Below, piece after piece: positions 14,660 to 21,828 of a stretch of DNA of 32,631 nucleotides. The notes under the pieces were generated by a model. The model was not told the origin of the DNA. It did no database searches and saw only the letters and a program-made list of their open reading frames with translations. The translations under genes and the position numbers were made by a program. Numbering within the stretch: position 1 is the first letter of the stretch; every line of letters begins with the position of its first letter. The DNA lies in the NCBI GenBank assembly GCA_013289045.1, contig JABDAU010000043.1:1-32631 (forward strand), given 5' to 3'. The DNA comes from Bacteroidota bacterium. Its GTDB lineage: Bacteria > Bacteroidota > Bacteroidia > Sphingobacteriales > Sphingobacteriaceae.

Positions 14660-15649
14660 ATGAAATTTAAGACCCTCCTTTTTGTTACCCTGCTTATCAC
14701 CATAACCACAACCGTTTTTGCCCGTCCTATCCGCGATTCTATCGGGGTGGAGAACAACAATGGTAAAAAGGTTATCCTGCATAAATTAGACCCAAAAGAT
14801 AATTATTACTCCCTGGGCCGCCGTTATAACGTAAGCCCGAAAGCGATCATCGCATTCAACAATAACGCCCCGCTCATCATTGGCAACGTGGTAAAAATAC
14901 CAACCGACAGGCCTTTCCTGGAGTCATCATACAATACACCTTCGTTAAGGAAACCTGCTCCCCCGGCACCTGTCAATCCGGCGCCGCAGCAACCTGTGGT
15001 TCAGCAAACGCCTCCGGCTCAGCAGCCGCAAGCACCTGTACAACAAGCACCTGCACAGCAGCCGCCTGTTAATCCGCAACAGCAAAATGATGCTATAGAT
15101 TATAAAGTGTCAGCAGGCGAAACATTGTATTCAATTGCCAAACGCTTTAATACTACGGTAGCCGATATTCAGCAAACAAATGGTCTTGCTTCTACTAACC
15201 TTGCGCCTGGCCAGATCATAAAGGTGCACCAGGGTGGTCAGCCCCAGGTTGCCGCTGCTGCGCAGCAGACAACTGTGGCCAAGCAAGACAATACTGCTAT
15301 GAGCAATCCTGTAGCGGCGATAGATAGCGCCAATGCCAACAAGTTTAATTCGAACAAATTTGGATTGTATGAAAAGGATGAAAAAGGCGTTGCGACCTGG
15401 ATGGACAGCTCAGGCCTCGACCCAAACAAGAAATTGGTATTGCACCGCACTGCCCCTATCGGTACGGTTATAAAGATCACTAACCCAATGACCAACCTTA
15501 CCACCTATGCAAAGGTAGTTGGCAAATTCACTGATAATGAGGACAATAAGGACATCGTTATTGTGGTTACCAAAAATGTGGCCGAATCTATCGGTGCGCA
15601 GGATAAACGTTTTCGAGTAAGTATCAGCTACGGAAGCCCGAATGAATAA
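14660..15649 (+). CDS. Secreted LysM protein with RlpA-like C-terminal domain
   Basis: This protein probably binds peptidoglycan in the periplasm. The 329-aa product has a signal peptide (about 1-21, ending VFA), a first LysM-like repeat at about 38-81, a Pro/Gln-rich linker at 99-143, a clear second LysM at 147-190 (YKVSAGETLYSIAKRFNTT) and a C-terminal domain at about 229-326 of double-psi beta-barrel/RlpA type (GLYEKDEKGVATWMD, GTVIKITNPMTN, VAESIGAQDKRFRVSISYG). RlpA relatives cut naked glycans; I cannot confirm the catalytic residues here, so it may only bind. Its 3' end overlaps the uridine kinase start by 8 bases, which implies coupled translation of an envelope protein and a nucleotide-salvage enzyme. 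Confidence 0.9.
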   Translation: MKFKTLLFVTLLITITTTVFARPIRDSIGVENNNGKKVILHKLDPKDNYYSLGRRYNVSPKAIIAFNNNAPLIIGNVVKIPTDRPFLESSYNTPSLRKPAPPAPVNPAPQQPVVQQTPPAQQPQAPVQQAPAQQPPVNPQQQNDAIDYKVSAGETLYSIAKRFNTTVADIQQTNGLASTNLAPGQIIKVHQGGQPQVAAAAQQTTVAKQDNTAMSNPVAAIDSANANKFNSNKFGLYEKDEKGVATWMDSSGLDPNKKLVLHRTAPIGTVIKITNPMTNLTTYAKVVGKFTDNEDNKDIVIVVTKNVAESIGAQDKRFRVSISYGSPNE

Positions 15650-16274
15650 ACCTTTTATTATCGGTATTGCCGGCGGCAGCGGGTCGGGCAAAACCTTTTT
15701 TTTAAAGTGTTTCTTAAAGCATTTCAGCCCGGATGAAGTGTGTTTGGTATCGCAGGACGATTACTATAAGCCTGTGCCACCCGATATGACCGCCGAGGAA
15801 AATAAGCTGTTCAATTTCGACCTTCCGGATACTATCGACCATGAGCATTTTGAAGATGACATTCATCAACTGCTCAACTGGAATTCCATCCAAAAAACAG
15901 AGTACCTGTTTAATAAACCCGGTGTTACACCTCGCATATTAGAAATAAAGCCAGCGCCGATACTTATTGTAGAAGGCCTTTTCATTCTGCATTTCCGAAA
16001 AATTGCCGATCAGCTCAACCTGAAGATCTTTATCGAAGCCGATGACGAGATCGCCCTGGAACGCCGCCTTAAACGCGACTTGCTGGAACGCGGTTATTCG
16101 CATGATGATGTGATGTATAAATGGATGAACCACGTAGTGCCTGCCTATAAAGAATACCTGCTGCCCTATAAAGGCGAGTGCGACCAGGTGATCACCAATA
16201 ACAGCCACGTTGCCGAGGATATCATTTGTGTAACGGAGGATATTTCTAAGGAATTGAGGGCGAAAGTGTTGTAA
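15642..16274 (+). CDS. udk: Uridine kinase
   Basis: It phosphorylates uridine (and usually cytidine) to the monophosphate in pyrimidine salvage, in the cytoplasm. The 210-aa product has a Walker A loop GGSGSGKT (11-18), a DDYYKP substrate-site motif near 43-48, FNFDLPDTIDHEHF near 61-74 and the ILIVEGLFILH Walker B-like segment near 107-117. A lid region with RRLKRDLLERGYS lies near 145-157. Length is normal. The ATG at 15642 overlaps the end of the LysM gene by 8 nt. It is followed at once by a stretch of dispersed repeats. With the phosphorylase at 12014 it makes two steps of pyrimidine nucleoside handling. Confidence 0.93.
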   Translation: MNKPFIIGIAGGSGSGKTFFLKCFLKHFSPDEVCLVSQDDYYKPVPPDMTAEENKLFNFDLPDTIDHEHFEDDIHQLLNWNSIQKTEYLFNKPGVTPRILEIKPAPILIVEGLFILHFRKIADQLNLKIFIEADDEIALERRLKRDLLERGYSHDDVMYKWMNHVVPAYKEYLLPYKGECDQVITNNSHVAEDIICVTEDISKELRAKVL

Positions 16275-16400
16275 GGAATTTGGGCGTTCCCCTGCGGGTC
16301 GGGCTATCCGTTGCAAGTCCTCGCTGCGCTCCGGGCTTTCCACTACTATCCCTAACGCGAATGTCATCCTGAGCTTGTCGTAAGATTGTTTGAACCATAA
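16275..16400. repeat. Dispersed intergenic repeat fragments after udk
   Basis: The sequence right after the udk stop contains CTGCGGGTCGGGCTATCCG, GGGCTTTCCACTACTATCC and CTAACGCG, then TGTCATCCTGAGCTTGTCG. From memory these blocks resemble dispersed intergenic repeats of Bacteroidota genomes. They are joined here, as if two elements inserted one next to the other. Copy number cannot be tested in this window. Confidence 0.45.
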
Positions 16401-16462
16401 TTCGTGGTGTTAAAGGATTTCCCTGATGCATTTTTTTTCGGAGAATACAGCATGGGGACATT

Positions 16463-16493
16463 AACTTACGAAGTTTCTAAAACTTCGTAAGTT
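16463..16493. repeat. Perfect 14-bp palindromic hairpin
   Basis: AACTTACGAAGTTT and AAACTTCGTAAGTT are perfect reverse complements around a 3-nt loop (CTA). It lies 29 bases before the ATG of the next gene. It is followed by TGTTATAGG rather than a T-tract, so it looks like a palindromic element more than a terminator. Confidence 0.7.
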
Positions 16494-16521
16494 TGTTATA
16501 GGACATTGGTATATTCGATAC

Positions 16522-17004
16522 ATGAAACCTTTCCTCATTATCATAATTAAATACAGCCTGATTCTTTTTATTTTATTATTAGCTGATTCCTGGCTATTTT
16601 CTTACGCTCATATACACATACCCGAATACATTCCGCGTACTCCGATCAGAACATACGGGTTTACGATATTTTGTATATACCTGCCTTTAATGATAATTGC
16701 CTTAAAATCTGCTTTAAAAACAGAGCCACAAATAAAACTTCTCAAATTATTCGTTATTGGTTTCATTATAAGCTCAGTCCCGGATATGCTCGTACAATTA
16801 ATACGCGCTATGATTTATGATTATGATTTTTTTATGTTCATAAAAGAATTCTGGGTTACTGCTTTTGGCTTTACAGCATATGATTTTCTTATAGCATTCC
16901 AACTTAAAACCAAACGGACAGGTATACTTATTGCCTTAATACTATTGCTTTGTGTTGTGATTAAGGTGATAGAATATTTATTCCCTCAACTGTTACCTGG
17001 TTGA
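16522..17004 (+). CDS. Hypothetical small integral membrane protein
   Basis: I do not recognise this 160-aa protein. It is very hydrophobic, with about five likely membrane segments (near 4-25, 48-64, 73-95, 107-123 and 132-153) and short basic loops. There is no motif. Base composition is AT-rich compared with udk and the CoA-transferase genes on either side. It is isolated behind a stack of repeats and runs tail to tail into the CoA-transferase genes, with 2 bp between stop codons. Confidence 0.75.
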   Translation: MKPFLIIIIKYSLILFILLLADSWLFSYAHIHIPEYIPRTPIRTYGFTIFCIYLPLMIIALKSALKTEPQIKLLKLFVIGFIISSVPDMLVQLIRAMIYDYDFFMFIKEFWVTAFGFTAYDFLIAFQLKTKRTGILIALILLLCVVIKVIEYLFPQLLPG

Positions 17005-17006
17005 TA

Positions 17007-17663
17007 TCATATTACCATCTCCGGCACATCGCCTTCAATAATCAATTTACCGGCGGTCGCATTTATAATTTCCTCCACACTTATACCCGGCGCACGTTCC
17101 AGTAGTTTAAAACCGCCCCCAGGTAATACATCCAATACGGCCAGTTCGGTCACTATTTTCTTTACACAATTAATACCGGTTAAGGGCAACGTACATTCGG
17201 GCAGTAATTTTGATTCACCTGCCTTGTTTACGTGCTGCATTGCTACGATGATGTTCTCTGCCGATGCCACCAGGTCCATTGCGCCGCCCATGCCTTTTAC
17301 CATTTTGCCGGGGATCTTCCAATTGGCGATGTCGCCATTTTCGGAGACTTCCATTGCGCCAAGAATGGTCAGGTTTACTTTTTTTGCACGGATCATCCCA
17401 AAGCTCATCGCCGAATCGAATATCGACGAGCCGGGCAGCATGGTAATGGTTTGCTTCCCCGCATTGATGGTATCCGGGTCTTCCTCCCCTTCAAACGGGA
17501 ACGGCCCCATGCCCAGCAACCCGTTTTCAGATTGTAAAACCACATCCATTGTTTCGGGTATATAATTGGCTACCAGCGTAGGTATGCCTATACCGAGGTT
17601 AACATAGTAACCGTCCTTTATCTCTCTTGCTATTCGCTTTGCGATGCCTTGTTTGTCGAGCAT
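17007..17663 (-). CDS. 3-oxoacid CoA-transferase subunit B
   Basis: This is the beta subunit of a family I CoA-transferase, which moves CoA between acids such as succinyl-CoA and acetoacetate, or acetyl-CoA and butyrate. The 218-aa product has the SENG motif (45-48) with the catalytic Glu46, GIGIPTLVANYI (24-35), a GKQTITMLPGSSIFDSAMSF block near 90-109 and the MVKGMGGAMDLV stretch near 139-150. Length is normal for the subunit. It lies 23 bp downstream of subunit A and is translated from the same mRNA. Neither subunit nor context separates the ScoB, AtoA and PcaJ subfamilies; the SENGLLGMGPFP form is common in Sco-type enzymes. Confidence 0.93.
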   Translation of the reverse strand: MLDKQGIAKRIAREIKDGYYVNLGIGIPTLVANYIPETMDVVLQSENGLLGMGPFPFEGEEDPDTINAGKQTITMLPGSSIFDSAMSFGMIRAKKVNLTILGAMEVSENGDIANWKIPGKMVKGMGGAMDLVASAENIIVAMQHVNKAGESKLLPECTLPLTGINCVKKIVTELAVLDVLPGGGFKLLERAPGISVEEIINATAGKLIIEGDVPEMVI

Positions 17664-17686
17664 AATAAATATTTAAATCACGCTGG

Positions 17687-18385
17687 TTAATCTTTTTTTC
17701 TTACCGTCCGCTGTTCAATCCTCTTCTCATATCCCGTCCCTTCGAATATCCGGTGCACATAAATACCCGGTGTATGAACAAAGTTGGGATCCAGTTCGCC
17801 CGGCTCAACCAGTTCTTCTACCTCGGCAATAGTCACCTTCCCCGCCATGGCCATAACCGCATTAAAATTACGTGCTGTATTGCGATAGATGAGGTTGCCC
17901 ATGGTATCACCCTTCCAGGCTTTTACTATGGCGAAATCCGCTTCGAAAGCCAATTCCATCAGGTAATCCTTACCGTTAAAATTGCGTACTTCTTTGCCAA
18001 TTGCCACTTCGGTGCCAATACCTGCCGGGGTAAATATAGCGGGCATACCATAACCTGCAGCCATACAGCGGGTTGCCAATGTACCTTGCGGGATCAATTC
18101 AACTTCCAGTTCGCCGCTTAACAGCTGGCGTTCAAATTCTGCATTTTCGCCCACGTAGGAGGAGATCATCTTTTTTACCTGGCGCTGCTTCAACATCAGA
18201 CCGATGCCAAAATCATCGACGCCGGCATTGTTGGAGATACAGGTAAGCTCTTTTACACCGCTTTTTACCAAAGCGGCAATACAATTTTCAGGTAACCCAC
18301 ACAGACCGAAACCGCCAAGCATCAGCGTCATGCCATCGGCAATGCCACGGATGGCCTCGTCGGCCCCGCTTACAACTTTATTCAT
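17687..18385 (-). CDS. 3-oxoacid CoA-transferase subunit A
   Basis: This is the alpha subunit partner of the gene at 17007. The 232-aa product has the CoA-binding glycine-rich [13 protein letters not shown] (24-36), a [15 protein letters not shown] block near 51-65, a PQGTLATRC segment near 98-106 and [11 protein letters not shown] near 117-127. Length is normal. Together the two genes make a cytoplasmic heterotetramer for ketone-body or short-chain acid metabolism. The start faces the divergent gene at 18513; the 127-bp gap between them holds a perfect 12-bp palindrome. No thiolase or beta-oxidation gene is nearby, so the physiological substrate is open. Confidence 0.93.
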   Translation of the reverse strand: MNKVVSGADEAIRGIADGMTLMLGGFGLCGLPENCIAALVKSGVKELTCISNNAGVDDFGIGLMLKQRQVKKMISSYVGENAEFERQLLSGELEVELIPQGTLATRCMAAGYGMPAIFTPAGIGTEVAIGKEVRNFNGKDYLMELAFEADFAIVKAWKGDTMGNLIYRNTARNFNAVMAMAGKVTIAEVEELVEPGELDPNFVHTPGIYVHRIFEGTGYEKRIEQRTVRKKD

Positions 18386-18441
18386 ATTAGTATAATTGGT
18401 GCGGTAAAAATATGGCTTTTAGTTCATAGTTGATGGCACTT

Positions 18442-18453
18442 AACCTATAGGTT
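18442..18453. promoter_or_regulatory. Palindrome AACCTATAGGTT in a divergent promoter region
   Basis: A perfect 12-bp palindrome sits midway (about 57 bases from each start codon) between the divergent CoA-transferase and 18513 genes. A 12-bp palindrome in a 127-bp gap can arise by chance, but the position suits an operator serving both genes. Confidence 0.3.
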
Positions 18454-18512
18454 GAAAAAAAGAAAACAATTAAAAGTCTGGGCTATTACTTATATATCAA
18501 TAACGAAGACCT

Positions 18513-19073
18513 ATGGAATTTGATGATAAAAAGATTGCAGTTGACGTGGACGATCAGCAGCAAGCCGCCAAAACGAAGCCAAATGCATACCGGGCGGACG
18601 ACGGGGATGGCGTAGAAGAAAAAGATCTGGAGAAAACCTATCTTTTCGGCAAGGGAGATTTCCACCCTCACCCAACTGAAGGACAAGGTATAGGCGGAAG
18701 CAATTTCGGCGAGGAAAACAAAACGCCATCGGGTGATGACAAGAACAACCCGTCGCAAAATGCAGGTTACACCAACGCCTATTTTGCCCGCACCGAACCA
18801 TCTGACGAACACCCTGAGAACACCAACTTCAAAGCCGCCCAGCAGGAAGGCGCACCGGATTACAGCAAAGCCGAACCACAAAGTTCAACGGAGCCAAAGC
18901 CCGATAAAGTGGAGCGCGGCAATGGCGAAAACGACAGGCCGGATGCTACCTCGCCTTACAGGGAAGGAAAAGAAGATCATGAAGATGATGAGGAAAACAT
19001 CCCCGGCCCGCAGGAATTACCTGACCAGCAGAAGGTTGGCGAGGATGATGTTGAGGATCATATTGAGACGTAA
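18513..19073 (+). CDS. Hypothetical acidic, intrinsically disordered protein
   Basis: I do not recognise this 186-aa protein. It has no signal peptide, no membrane segment, no Cys, no Trp and a single Met. The sequence is dominated by Asp, Glu, Lys, Pro, Asn, Gln and Gly, with few hydrophobic residues, so it should be largely unfolded. Clusters such as EDHEDDEEN occur near the C-terminus. The only partly ordered-looking stretch is DLEKTYLFGKGDFHPHPTEG (38-57). Its composition recalls hydrophilic stress-related proteins, but no known motif supports that. Its 3' end is followed by an inverted repeat, then the convergent esterase gene. Confidence 0.7.
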   Translation: MEFDDKKIAVDVDDQQQAAKTKPNAYRADDGDGVEEKDLEKTYLFGKGDFHPHPTEGQGIGGSNFGEENKTPSGDDKNNPSQNAGYTNAYFARTEPSDEHPENTNFKAAQQEGAPDYSKAEPQSSTEPKPDKVERGNGENDRPDATSPYREGKEDHEDDEENIPGPQELPDQQKVGEDDVEDHIET

Positions 19074-19085
19074 AATCCTCCTCAA

Positions 19086-19184
19086 CCGTCGTGCTGAACT
19101 TGTTTCAGCATCTCATATATTGGTATGCGCAATACACGCGAACCACTTGTTTGATGGGGTGCTGAAACAAGTTCGGCATGACGG
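19086..19184. repeat. Inverted repeat with GCTGAACTTGTTTCAGC arms
   Basis: The left arm (19086-19112, CCGTCGTGCTGAACTTG then TTTCAGCATC) and the right arm (19158-19184) are reverse complements at about 24 of 27 positions. The loop is 45 bases. It fills most of the gap between convergent genes and is followed by TTTTATAT on the plus strand, so the transcript hairpin could also help to terminate. From memory this resembles dispersed Bacteroidota elements containing GCTGAAACAAGTTCAGCATGACG. Confidence 0.75.
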
Positions 19185-19209
19185 TTTTATATATCTACCT
19201 ATACAATAA

Positions 19210-20286
19210 TTACCACTTCACCGTCTTATCCATATACCCGATCAGATCATCAGCTATATCCTGCTGCTCCTTTTTGCTGGGATGGCCGTTAGTATTTTTA
19301 TAAGGTATAAAATGTGTGTAGATATTATTATCATGCAAAGTAGCCACCGCCTTATCGATATAACCCGGCCATGGCGAACCTGCTTTTGTGGCGTCCATGC
19401 TGCCTAATATGCAGATGATATGTGCTTTGGGATATTTTGCCCTGATATTTTTCACATAGCTGGCGTAAGCATTAATAATAAACTCAGGCGTCGGCGGGGT
19501 TGTGCCGAAACGCGCCTTGAATTGCTCATTGTTTGGCATAGTTACCAGCCATGAATCGTTTTGGAAGAGGTTGATCACCACCACATCCGGCGTGTATTTT
19601 GAGAAATCCCATTTGCTGTTGGGGTCGTTGGCGTCGAGCCTGTCGTACATTTCCGGGGCAATCATCGGGAACCAGCTTACTGTAATACCGATACCGCTTT
19701 TTGAGATGCTCGAGAACTCCGCATTATAATGACGGGAAGTGATGGCGGCATAACTATTGTAACCATCCTCGTATTGCGCTGTGCCCCTGTCCTTTCCTTC
19801 GGTATCCAGCACCGCGTAGCCACAAGTAATGGAGTTACCATAAAATTCTATCTTACGTTTATGCACCGGCGAGGCCGCCAATACTTTAGCCCCATTATCC
19901 AGCGTAAAGCCATAGAACCAGGTTTTGCCCATGGCCCATTCCGTGCGTTTGAATAATTCAAGATGATGTTTGCCTGCGGATAATCCCGCTGCAAGCTTGT
20001 AATCGTTTTTAGTTTGATCCGGGTGCAATACCTGCACTACATTGCCATCCAATACCACAGCATAAGTATTTACACCACTTTCATCCTTTAACGTGGTGCT
20101 GATGGAGCTGCCTGTGAAATTAATATCCACCGAGTTGCCCGACCATGACAGTGCCACTGCGCCGTTATCCGTCCATGTACGGCCCATATAATGCAGGTGA
20201 GGGTCGGTAGCGTTAACGGTAATTTGTGCTTCAGCAGTAGAAGCAATGCCAGCAATTAATAGCAGGATCAATATTCGTCTTTTCAT
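19210..20286 (-). CDS. Secreted SGNH/GDSL esterase, CE2-like
   Basis: This is a probable carbohydrate esterase (acetyl-xylan-esterase type, family CE2) exported through a signal peptide (residues 1-20, cleavage near AEA/Q). The 358-aa product has an N-terminal jelly-roll-like domain at about 22-142 and a C-terminal SGNH hydrolase domain. The SGNH domain contains GNSITCGYA (149-157, nucleophile Ser151), a NLFQNDSW block near 239-246 and GHPSKKEQ near 332-339 with the catalytic His. CE2 enzymes often use a Ser-His pair without the usual Asp, and the residue preceding the His here is Asn-Gly, in line with that. Related genes have been misnamed RnfD. It stands alone rather than within the susCD locus. 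Confidence 0.85.
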   Translation of the reverse strand: MKRRILILLLIAGIASTAEAQITVNATDPHLHYMGRTWTDNGAVALSWSGNSVDINFTGSSISTTLKDESGVNTYAVVLDGNVVQVLHPDQTKNDYKLAAGLSAGKHHLELFKRTEWAMGKTWFYGFTLDNGAKVLAASPVHKRKIEFYGNSITCGYAVLDTEGKDRGTAQYEDGYNSYAAITSRHYNAEFSSISKSGIGITVSWFPMIAPEMYDRLDANDPNSKWDFSKYTPDVVVINLFQNDSWLVTMPNNEQFKARFGTTPPTPEFIINAYASYVKNIRAKYPKAHIICILGSMDATKAGSPWPGYIDKAVATLHDNNIYTHFIPYKNTNGHPSKKEQQDIADDLIGYMDKTVKW

Positions 20287-20319
20287 AAAATGCTGTTTAA
20301 TCTCATAAATAATGAAGAT

Positions 20320-21705
20320 TTAGTTAAAAGTTTTATTTAAGAGGTTTATAGTTGGCGATGTGAATTTATTTATAATGATAAGTTGTGTTTTGTCACCTAA
20401 AAAGAAATGGTATGTAAACTCTTTATCTGCTTCGTAATTCCAGGCTTTTAATTCCGGAAAAGAACTTTTAATGAGTTGAAGTTTATTCTCATGTTCATTA
20501 GAGACAATGATCAGCTTAGTAACCGGGATACTTTTAATTTTATCTATTGTTGATTGCGAAATATTTTCTTCATATTCTGAAAAGGAAGAGTATGGGTAAT
20601 TTTGTCCTATTGTATTAAAATCTTTTTGATCATCTGTAAGGACAATTCGATAAGTCATAAGGTTATATAATTCTTTAGTCCAGCTTGAAAAATTATCCTG
20701 GTATATTTTAACGTATTCATTTACAAAATTCTGATCCATTGGCTTTTTAGCTAAAATATATTCACATACAAGCGGATAAATCTTCTTCGCCATCAGGTTT
20801 ATGTATTTCTGATTATACCAATCCGTGGTATCGATCTGGCCATTTAGTTTTCCATATACATAACCATTACCTAAAACTGTTGCTAATGCTTCATTCATAA
20901 GCAGGTAAGCATAATTACTATTTGGAGACGGGTTGCTTTTAAACCAGCTTGTCAGATCTCTTTTAACCGCTAATGATTGTTCGTCGTATAGGATATGAAA
21001 AACTTCGTGAAGCATGATGCTTAATAATCCATCATAATTTTTCATATCGGTTTGTAAAGCGCCCACTGCATAATTATCAAATGCTTCTGCCGTAAAACCC
21101 CTGGAGTGGGGTAACGGATAAAAAGCAATTTTTAGGGGAATAGAATTGTCCCACACACTGTTATAAAATGTCAACCCCATTCTGAAATATCCGGGAACAT
21201 CTTTTAACTTAATATAATCAGAAAACGATTTTAATTGGCTTTCAAATTTATCCTTATTCGGATCATAGATCAGCTGTTTGTATATGGGTAAAAATTCAGA
21301 AAGTATTGAAGCCAGTTTAAGCAGGTCTGTATTAGGGATCAGCCCGGTTGAGCGCAGTTTAAAGTCTTCAATAGAACTACACTCGATCAGGTTCTTTTTA
21401 ATCAGCCGGTCAACCCGCCCCGGCATTTTAGAGAAAAAAGGAAAGTCTTCAAATTGATAAGTGTAAGAAACATTGATACTGTTAAACTGAGCTATTAACT
21501 CTTGATATTTCTTTTGATAGAATATTGATTTGGTAAATTCAGTTTTGAATGGGTTATCAGGGACATCAGCCGAAAGGTTTTGTACAAATATGTAAACTGC
21601 CAGGGGCTCTGAAAATTTTACTTCAAATTTAGGTTGTTGTGAAAATGCCGATAACGTTGTTAATGTAAATATTAGCGTAATAAAAAACTGCTTCATATTA
21701 TTCAT
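20320..21705 (-). CDS. Secreted putative zinc peptidase (gluzincin type), unrecognised family
   Basis: This 461-aa protein starts with a signal peptide (about 1-22, cut near AFSQQ). It contains HEVFH (233-237) in a hydrophobic helix (LLSIMLHEVFHILYDEQ) and, 34 residues on, NEALA (271-275) inside LLMNEALATVLGNGY. An HExxH followed by an (N/E)E-x-x-A helix is the metal site of gluzincin-type peptidases, with Glu272 as the likely third ligand. I cannot place it in a named family. The gene is AT-rich compared with its neighbours (esterase and mutS2) and stands alone, with 33 bp to the esterase gene and 123 bp to the mutS2 stop. A second start at Met4 (21696) is possible. Confidence 0.8.
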   Translation of the reverse strand: MNNMKQFFITLIFTLTTLSAFSQQPKFEVKFSEPLAVYIFVQNLSADVPDNPFKTEFTKSIFYQKKYQELIAQFNSINVSYTYQFEDFPFFSKMPGRVDRLIKKNLIECSSIEDFKLRSTGLIPNTDLLKLASILSEFLPIYKQLIYDPNKDKFESQLKSFSDYIKLKDVPGYFRMGLTFYNSVWDNSIPLKIAFYPLPHSRGFTAEAFDNYAVGALQTDMKNYDGLLSIMLHEVFHILYDEQSLAVKRDLTSWFKSNPSPNSNYAYLLMNEALATVLGNGYVYGKLNGQIDTTDWYNQKYINLMAKKIYPLVCEYILAKKPMDQNFVNEYVKIYQDNFSSWTKELYNLMTYRIVLTDDQKDFNTIGQNYPYSSFSEYEENISQSTIDKIKSIPVTKLIIVSNEHENKLQLIKSSFPELKAWNYEADKEFTYHFFLGDKTQLIIINKFTSPTINLLNKTFN

Positions 21706-21828
21706 TTGCTATCGGTTAAATTAACAAATATTTTAGTGATCTGATATTAAGAACCTTAACACATATCAAACCATCATTCTCTCAGATCATGTGTTTGCTT
21801 ATGGAATGAAAATATTTAATCTCAATAC

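Noticed and set aside
17007..18385. Assignment of the CoA-transferase as PcaIJ, AtoDA or ScoAB
   Set aside because: The motifs are shared by all three, and there are no pathway neighbours (protocatechuate genes, thiolase or acetoacetate genes) to decide.
19502..19956. Two adjacent 75-codon plus-strand frames within the esterase gene
   Set aside because: They lie opposite the conserved SGNH domain and show no homology or start context; they are reverse-strand shadows.
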